Of a stretch of DNA of 64,000 nt, positions 60,125 to 64,000 are shown piece after piece. The DNA lies in NCBI GenBank assembly GCA_045110675.1, contig JBGCGJ010000019.1:8166-72165 (forward strand), given 5' to 3'. Source of the DNA: JBALVT01 sp045110675 (lineage in GTDB: Bacteria > Pseudomonadota > Gammaproteobacteria > Pseudomonadales > Halieaceae). Position numbers and translations under genes: made by a program. Each line of letters begins with the position of its first letter. Within the stretch, counting starts at the first letter, position 1. The notes beneath the pieces are model-generated. The model was given only the letters and a program-made list of their open reading frames with translations, was not told where the DNA came from and searched no databases.

Positions 60125-61963
60125 CTAAGCTAGCTCGCCAACCGCTCGGTTACCCATCATTATGGCTATAATTGCATCGGCTCCAGGTGCCGAGTCACAA
60201 TTGGCTATAGCAATTCGACCAAAAGGTTGCCGACCCACCTGCACTGAATCGCCAGGACCAGCGACCGTATAACCATGCGCCCATCGATTAACTGAGATAC
60301 TGGCGACATCTCTATCAAAATTGAATAAGTCCTTAGGCAGCATACCGCCAAGGTGGCTTCTTATTTCCTCTTCATAGTCTTTAAATTGCAGGCCCAACAT
60401 TCGATATCGCGCCTCACGAAACTGTTCAAGTTGCGGCATGCCAACGGTTTCACTGTAGGGGCAACTAATCATTTGAAGAACGCAGGGATCGTCGGGGGTT
60501 GTAGCGTAGTTGTAGCCCCCCATGCTAACCGGGAAATCCATCAGAACCGCCTGGTGCATTTTCCCTGGAGACATAGCCATACCCATTTCCATTTCCTTCA
60601 ATGCATGCCAGTGCTTCAAACCCACCGTGGTATACATTAAGGGACTCTTCGACTGGAGCTTTAGGGCCGCTGCCTGTTTTTCAGGGAGATCTGACACGAT
60701 ATGCGGAATCATCATGTTGTAACCCGCCATAACAACATGTTTTGCTTTGACTTGATGCGCCTGATCAGCGCTAATGTAATTGATAAGGACATCCGTTGCC
60801 GTGTCAGCATCGCCGAGGTGCCGCACATTTACGACGGTGCTATTCAATCTGATACGAACTTTGTTCGAGACGTTGTCTAACTCGCTATAATCAAATTTCG
60901 AAAGAACAAGTGCTTCGGCGCTATCGCCCTCCCCGACTCCGGGAATCAGCTTTTTAACAATCGCACGTGCAACACCTGCATTGCCATCGGGAAAGTGGTG
61001 GATGTAGGGGTTGTTCTCATCAAACACCGCAACGGGCTCAAAACCCATTGCACCGGCAGCCTTAGCATCTTCGATACTCAACAGTTCACCGCTCGCGCTC
61101 GCCCAGTCCAGACCAGAGTTTCTTGCCATTTTCAAGACCTCTGGATCGTCAACACCCAAGGTCTCTTTCAGGTAGTCGAAATAGGAGTTATTGCGAATAT
61201 AGTCTTGTAGTTTTTCAGCCGGCACCTGAATTTTATGCAGCCCGCCCTCCAGTACACGCAATAATTGTTGCTTTGCTTTGGCACTCAATGGAGCTTGCTG
61301 AACCGCTTCTTCGTTGGAAATTTTCGCTCCCATGAGGCCTGGGATGTAATTGGGATAATTACAGTAGGGATGCTTGACGACTTTGTCTTTGCCAAACGTC
61401 TTCTCATCGAAGTAAGTCACTGAACCCAAATTATGGCGTTTGAAAAAATCGACGTCGTAGGCGGTATTGAACCGTTCGAGATTCACACCAATGTCTTCAA
61501 ACAGACTGTGAACTATAGTGTCGGCATGCAATGGTTCAACCAGGGTTTGTGAACCCCCGTAGCTGATTAGAGTTTTGCCATTGATCGAGTGCTCGTTTCG
61601 CTTAGCGTGACCACCGAAGTCATCGTGGTTGTCCAGTATCAGTATTCTTTTATCGGCACCGTGCTTTTGTCGATAAAAATAGGCGGCTGAAAGCCCGCTA
61701 AGCCCTCCACCAACAACGACAAGATCATAGCTCTCGGACGTTTTACTGACTGGGCCCCAGTCAGAGCGCTGACCCCATGCCAAGCTATGAGCATGAACGT
61801 TTGAACTGGGGTGACTTCCCCTTAAACCCGTGAGCGCTGGGGGATAATACGAAGGAGCCAACCGGGCCATTGCGGCTTGGCTTCCCAACCCCATACCGAG
61901 CACTGAACCACCTGCCGCCATCAGCGTTCCGTTGACAAAATTTCTTCTCGTTATTTTTCCCAT
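60125..61963 (-). CDS. Spermidine-dehydrogenase-like flavoprotein, Tat-exported
   Basis: A 612-residue FAD amine-oxidase-like enzyme. A twin-arginine signal ITRRNFVNGTLMAAGGSVLG opens the protein. LVVVGGGLSGLSAAYFYRQ is the FAD-binding loop, and DNHDDFGGHAKRNEH and SYGGSQTLVEP follow as in spermidine dehydrogenase (SpdH, PA3713-like). The closing GRIAIANCDSAPGADAIIAIMMGNRAV is the second FAD contact. It would oxidise a polyamine in the periplasm. AAGGAAGAG precedes the ATG. It is alone on the minus strand, convergent with the GST-like gene and divergent from OmpW. The substrate is inferred from similarity of layout. Confidence 0.87.
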   Translation of the reverse strand: MGKITRRNFVNGTLMAAGGSVLGMGLGSQAAMARLAPSYYPPALTGLRGSHPSSNVHAHSLAWGQRSDWGPVSKTSESYDLVVVGGGLSGLSAAYFYRQKHGADKRILILDNHDDFGGHAKRNEHSINGKTLISYGGSQTLVEPLHADTIVHSLFEDIGVNLERFNTAYDVDFFKRHNLGSVTYFDEKTFGKDKVVKHPYCNYPNYIPGLMGAKISNEEAVQQAPLSAKAKQQLLRVLEGGLHKIQVPAEKLQDYIRNNSYFDYLKETLGVDDPEVLKMARNSGLDWASASGELLSIEDAKAAGAMGFEPVAVFDENNPYIHHFPDGNAGVARAIVKKLIPGVGEGDSAEALVLSKFDYSELDNVSNKVRIRLNSTVVNVRHLGDADTATDVLINYISADQAHQVKAKHVVMAGYNMMIPHIVSDLPEKQAAALKLQSKSPLMYTTVGLKHWHALKEMEMGMAMSPGKMHQAVLMDFPVSMGGYNYATTPDDPCVLQMISCPYSETVGMPQLEQFREARYRMLGLQFKDYEEEIRSHLGGMLPKDLFNFDRDVASISVNRWAHGYTVAGPGDSVQVGRQPFGRIAIANCDSAPGADAIIAIMMGNRAVGELA

Positions 61964-62219
61964 CTCTTCCTTCTCAGCTTCTTCTTGGTGTTGAGCATAT
62001 TACTGCATGTATTAAGGCAATCCCGCAAGCTGAGACTACCCTCAAGCCGGAATATACAAGAACCAATTTTGATCCAAGACCCAGCAAATTGTGCTTTGAA
62101 TGGCAAAACTATATATTCGTTTTTATCGATGTATTGCTACTATATAAACGGTTTGTTCGATCTAATTATTTTCCCTAAAGTCTCGTCCGAAACAAAATGA
62201 AACGAAGAGAGAGTGAGAT

Positions 62220-62942
62220 ATGAAAGTCAAAAACGGGTTTATACCCAAATCCATTTTCACAAGTATGCTGCTGGGAGGCGCTCTGCTGCCAGCTACGGCC
62301 AACGCATTTGAGGCAAATAGTTGGATTGTCCGCGCGGGTATTTCTCAGGTCGCACCTGACGAGAGCAGCGATCAGCTGCAGTTGAACGGATCCGAGCAGG
62401 CGTTTATCGATGCCGTCGGTCCAGCCGACCTCTCCGTCGATAACAATACTCAATTGGGACTGACCTTTGAGTATATGCTGACCGACAATTGGGGGATTGA
62501 AGTACTTGCGGCAACACCGTTCGAGCATACCGCAAGCGGCACTGATACTCTGTCTGGCCTCGATGTGGCAGATATTAAGCACCTGCCACCAACCGTCAGT
62601 GCCATCTACCACTTTAACGCAGGCTCAGCCTTTCGCCCCTATGTCGGCGCCGGTATCAACTACACCATATTCTTTGACGAAGACCTGACAAGCGAAGCCG
62701 AATCGGCATTCGAGGGCCTGGGTCTGACCGGTGGTGACGTAGAACTGGACGACTCCTGGGGCCTGGCTCTTCAGGTGGGAGCAGACTACAACATCTCCGG
62801 CAACTGGTGGCTGAACGCGTCGGTCCGCTGGATCGATATCAGTACCACTGCAGAAGTAAGCTTTGATGGAGGCACTGAAGTTTCCAGCGATGTCGATATT
62901 GATCCTTTCGTTTACAGCATCAAAATCGCATACGCCTTCTAG
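62220..62942 (+). CDS. ompW: OmpW family outer-membrane protein
   Basis: A 240-residue small beta-barrel. The signal peptide ends near TANAFE. WIVRAGISQVAPDES, WGIEVLAATPFEHTA, FRPYVGAGINYTIFFDE and the closing YSIKIAYAF are OmpW signatures; the terminal Phe is the outer-membrane export signal. OmpW-type channels allow small hydrophobic compounds through the outer membrane, which suits the catabolic genes in this window. GAGAGAGTGAGAT precedes the ATG. It stands alone with 95 bases before the carbonic anhydrase gene; I see no terminator with a T run between the two. Confidence 0.94.
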   Translation: MKVKNGFIPKSIFTSMLLGGALLPATANAFEANSWIVRAGISQVAPDESSDQLQLNGSEQAFIDAVGPADLSVDNNTQLGLTFEYMLTDNWGIEVLAATPFEHTASGTDTLSGLDVADIKHLPPTVSAIYHFNAGSAFRPYVGAGINYTIFFDEDLTSEAESAFEGLGLTGGDVELDDSWGLALQVGADYNISGNWWLNASVRWIDISTTAEVSFDGGTEVSSDVDIDPFVYSIKIAYAF

Positions 62943-63037
62943 ACAATGCTCATATTAAAAACACCAGCCCTCTCCAGCATCCTTTCGGATGACTTGGCAG
63001 GGGCGCTGATTCGAAAAACCGATGGACGAGAGAACTT

Positions 63038-63868
63038 ATGAAAAAAACAATGGTAAAAGCAGTAGAGATTTTTGGGGTGTCGCTGGCAGCGACTGTATTT
63101 TCAGCGGCGACCATGGCTGACGGACACGGACATAGCGACGAAGCTGTCTGCTCTGGTTTTGGACCACAGACGCCCAGAGATATCGATAGCCTACATGGAG
63201 AAAACAACAGAGCGTTCTCGCTAGCGCCCGACTATGAAGAGATGAACTTGTGCAACATTCATTTTCACCAAAACGCTGAGCACAAAGCGAAAGATTTTTC
63301 GATTTTCGCAGGTGAAGGCGACAAGAAGGGGATTGGCGGTGGCTATATGTGCGCCATTAGCCAGGGCCTGAGCGACGCCGAATTGAAGGCACCAAAAAAG
63401 GATATCTGTAACGGTCTCATGCCCGGAGATACTATCGAAGTCCACTATGTGCATTCATCCTGCGACGTCACTCCAGGGCCAACGCTGGGCGCCTGCTTAT
63501 CGGAAACTTGTGCCAATCCGGATCTTCGCGTAGAGACACAGGTGTTTACTTTGGTGAACGATTCTTCTGCGATGGACTTCGCGGATTACAGCTACGGCGG
63601 TAATAAGCAAGGCGGACTGCATCAGGCGAAATCTCTGGATTTTGGCACGGGTGCACCGGTTGAATTTACTGGCTCCACAACGGGGCCCAGTTTTAACGAG
63701 CAAGTTTGCTCGCCACTGCAGGTATCCTGGAGCGTTCGCCCACAGTGCGCCAAGCTTGACATCAACACTGTCGGCAAATGGTGCGAGTCCAATGTGTTCA
63801 ATGAGGACAGCGCGCACGGCGTGAGAAAACTAGTAGTCAATCCTGCACTGCTATCTGAAATCGACTAG
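63038..63868 (+). CDS. Delta-class carbonic anhydrase, exported
   Basis: A 276-residue secreted protein. A signal peptide (FGVSLAATVFSAATMA) is followed by mature sequence with VCSGFGPQTPRDID, YEEMNLCNIHFHQNAEHKAKDFS and GGGYMCAISQGL, which match bacterial delta-class carbonic anhydrase homologues as I remember them. Further Cys and His residues (SSCDVTPGPTLGACLSETCANP) suggest disulfides. It would hydrate CO2 in the periplasm with a metal ion. GAGAGAACTT precedes the ATG, and a strong terminator follows. The assignment is from memory of family segments. Confidence 0.85.
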   Translation: MKKTMVKAVEIFGVSLAATVFSAATMADGHGHSDEAVCSGFGPQTPRDIDSLHGENNRAFSLAPDYEEMNLCNIHFHQNAEHKAKDFSIFAGEGDKKGIGGGYMCAISQGLSDAELKAPKKDICNGLMPGDTIEVHYVHSSCDVTPGPTLGACLSETCANPDLRVETQVFTLVNDSSAMDFADYSYGGNKQGGLHQAKSLDFGTGAPVEFTGSTTGPSFNEQVCSPLQVSWSVRPQCAKLDINTVGKWCESNVFNEDSAHGVRKLVVNPALLSEID

Positions 63869-63878
63869 TTTCGGATTG

Positions 63879-63915
63879 GCGCTCGCAGCCTGGGAAGGTG
63901 GCGAGCGCGGTTTTT
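63879..63915 (+). terminator. Rho-independent terminator after carbonic anhydrase
   Basis: GCGCTCGC (63879-63886) pairs with GCGAGCGC (63901-63908); the inner loop can pair further (CCT/AGG). GG and five T residues (63911-63915) follow. It begins 10 bases after the stop. Confidence 0.9.
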
Positions 63916-64000
63916 CCTTTCAGTATCAGGTAGCGCCGCCCGACTTTCGTCAAGCAGCTTAGAAATCCGTGACTTTCCTGGCAAAAATCATTGTCACATG

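Noticed and set aside
1..64000. CRISPR arrays, insertion sequences, prophage, tRNA or rRNA genes
   Set aside because: No repeat-spacer pattern, transposase, integrase or RNA gene fold was seen by eye in the window.

Overview
The window looks like chromosome from a free-living, probably marine, aerobic gammaproteobacterium, perhaps of the Cellvibrionales/Spongiibacteraceae type. That placement is inference from content: three TonB-dependent receptors, OmpW, many acyl-CoA catabolic genes, c-di-GMP signalling, a delta-class carbonic anhydrase, an NhaC-type antiporter, and no tRNA, rRNA, phage or insertion sequence that I could see.

Left part (1-16.5 kb) is a lipid/hydrophobic-acid catabolic island. 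A broken-off TetR regulator is followed by two acyl-CoA dehydrogenases and an MFS transporter on the plus strand. A six-gene minus-strand operon (9418 down to 4032) holds MaoC hydratase, 17beta-HSD4-like SDR, thiolase, zinc-free MDR reductase, Fe-dependent alcohol dehydrogenase and thioesterase. A Rieske oxygenase lies between it and a second minus-strand operon (16327 down to 10918) with two adjacent acyl-CoA dehydrogenases (one lacking the usual catalytic Glu), an acyl-CoA synthetase and an ACAD10/11-like dehydrogenase. Both minus-strand operons carry the same promoter, with a 13-bp palindrome lying over the -10 at identical spacing, so they are probably one regulon.

Middle part (16.5-33.5 kb): a TonB receptor, a divergent copper-receptor-like TonB receptor followed by a phosphopantetheinyl transferase, an HD-GYP protein, an NhaC-type antiporter with an added periplasmic domain, an M20 amidohydrolase, a third TonB receptor and, divergent from it, an isoquinoline-1-oxidoreductase-like molybdenum hydroxylase (two subunits) plus an SDR.

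33.5-44.7 kb: an exported serpin; a SnoaL-like protein/response regulator/histidine kinase operon; a methyltransferase; a two-subunit GMC (gluconate-dehydrogenase-like) oxidoreductase exported by Tat through its small subunit; an SDR; a gene with an in-frame TGA that reads as a selenoprotein (UPPC in a peroxiredoxin-like domain fused to a DsbD-alpha-like domain, with a SECIS-like hairpin just after the TGA); and a diguanylate cyclase.

45-64 kb: a sulfatase with two unknown membrane proteins, two luciferase-like oxidoreductases, a thioesterase, a protein made of two SnoaL/LEH-like repeats, a regulator made of two HxlR repeats, an SCP-x-type thiolase plus a thiolase plus a carotenoid cleavage oxygenase, an AraC regulator, an SDR without the YxxxK motif, a long glutathione-transferase-like protein, a spermidine-dehydrogenase-like flavoprotein, OmpW and a delta-class carbonic anhydrase. 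Together these suggest breakdown of hydrophobic terpenoid-, steroid- or aromatic-type compounds; the actual substrate cannot be read from the sequence. The strongest single novelty is the selenoprotein gene at 41841-43064.
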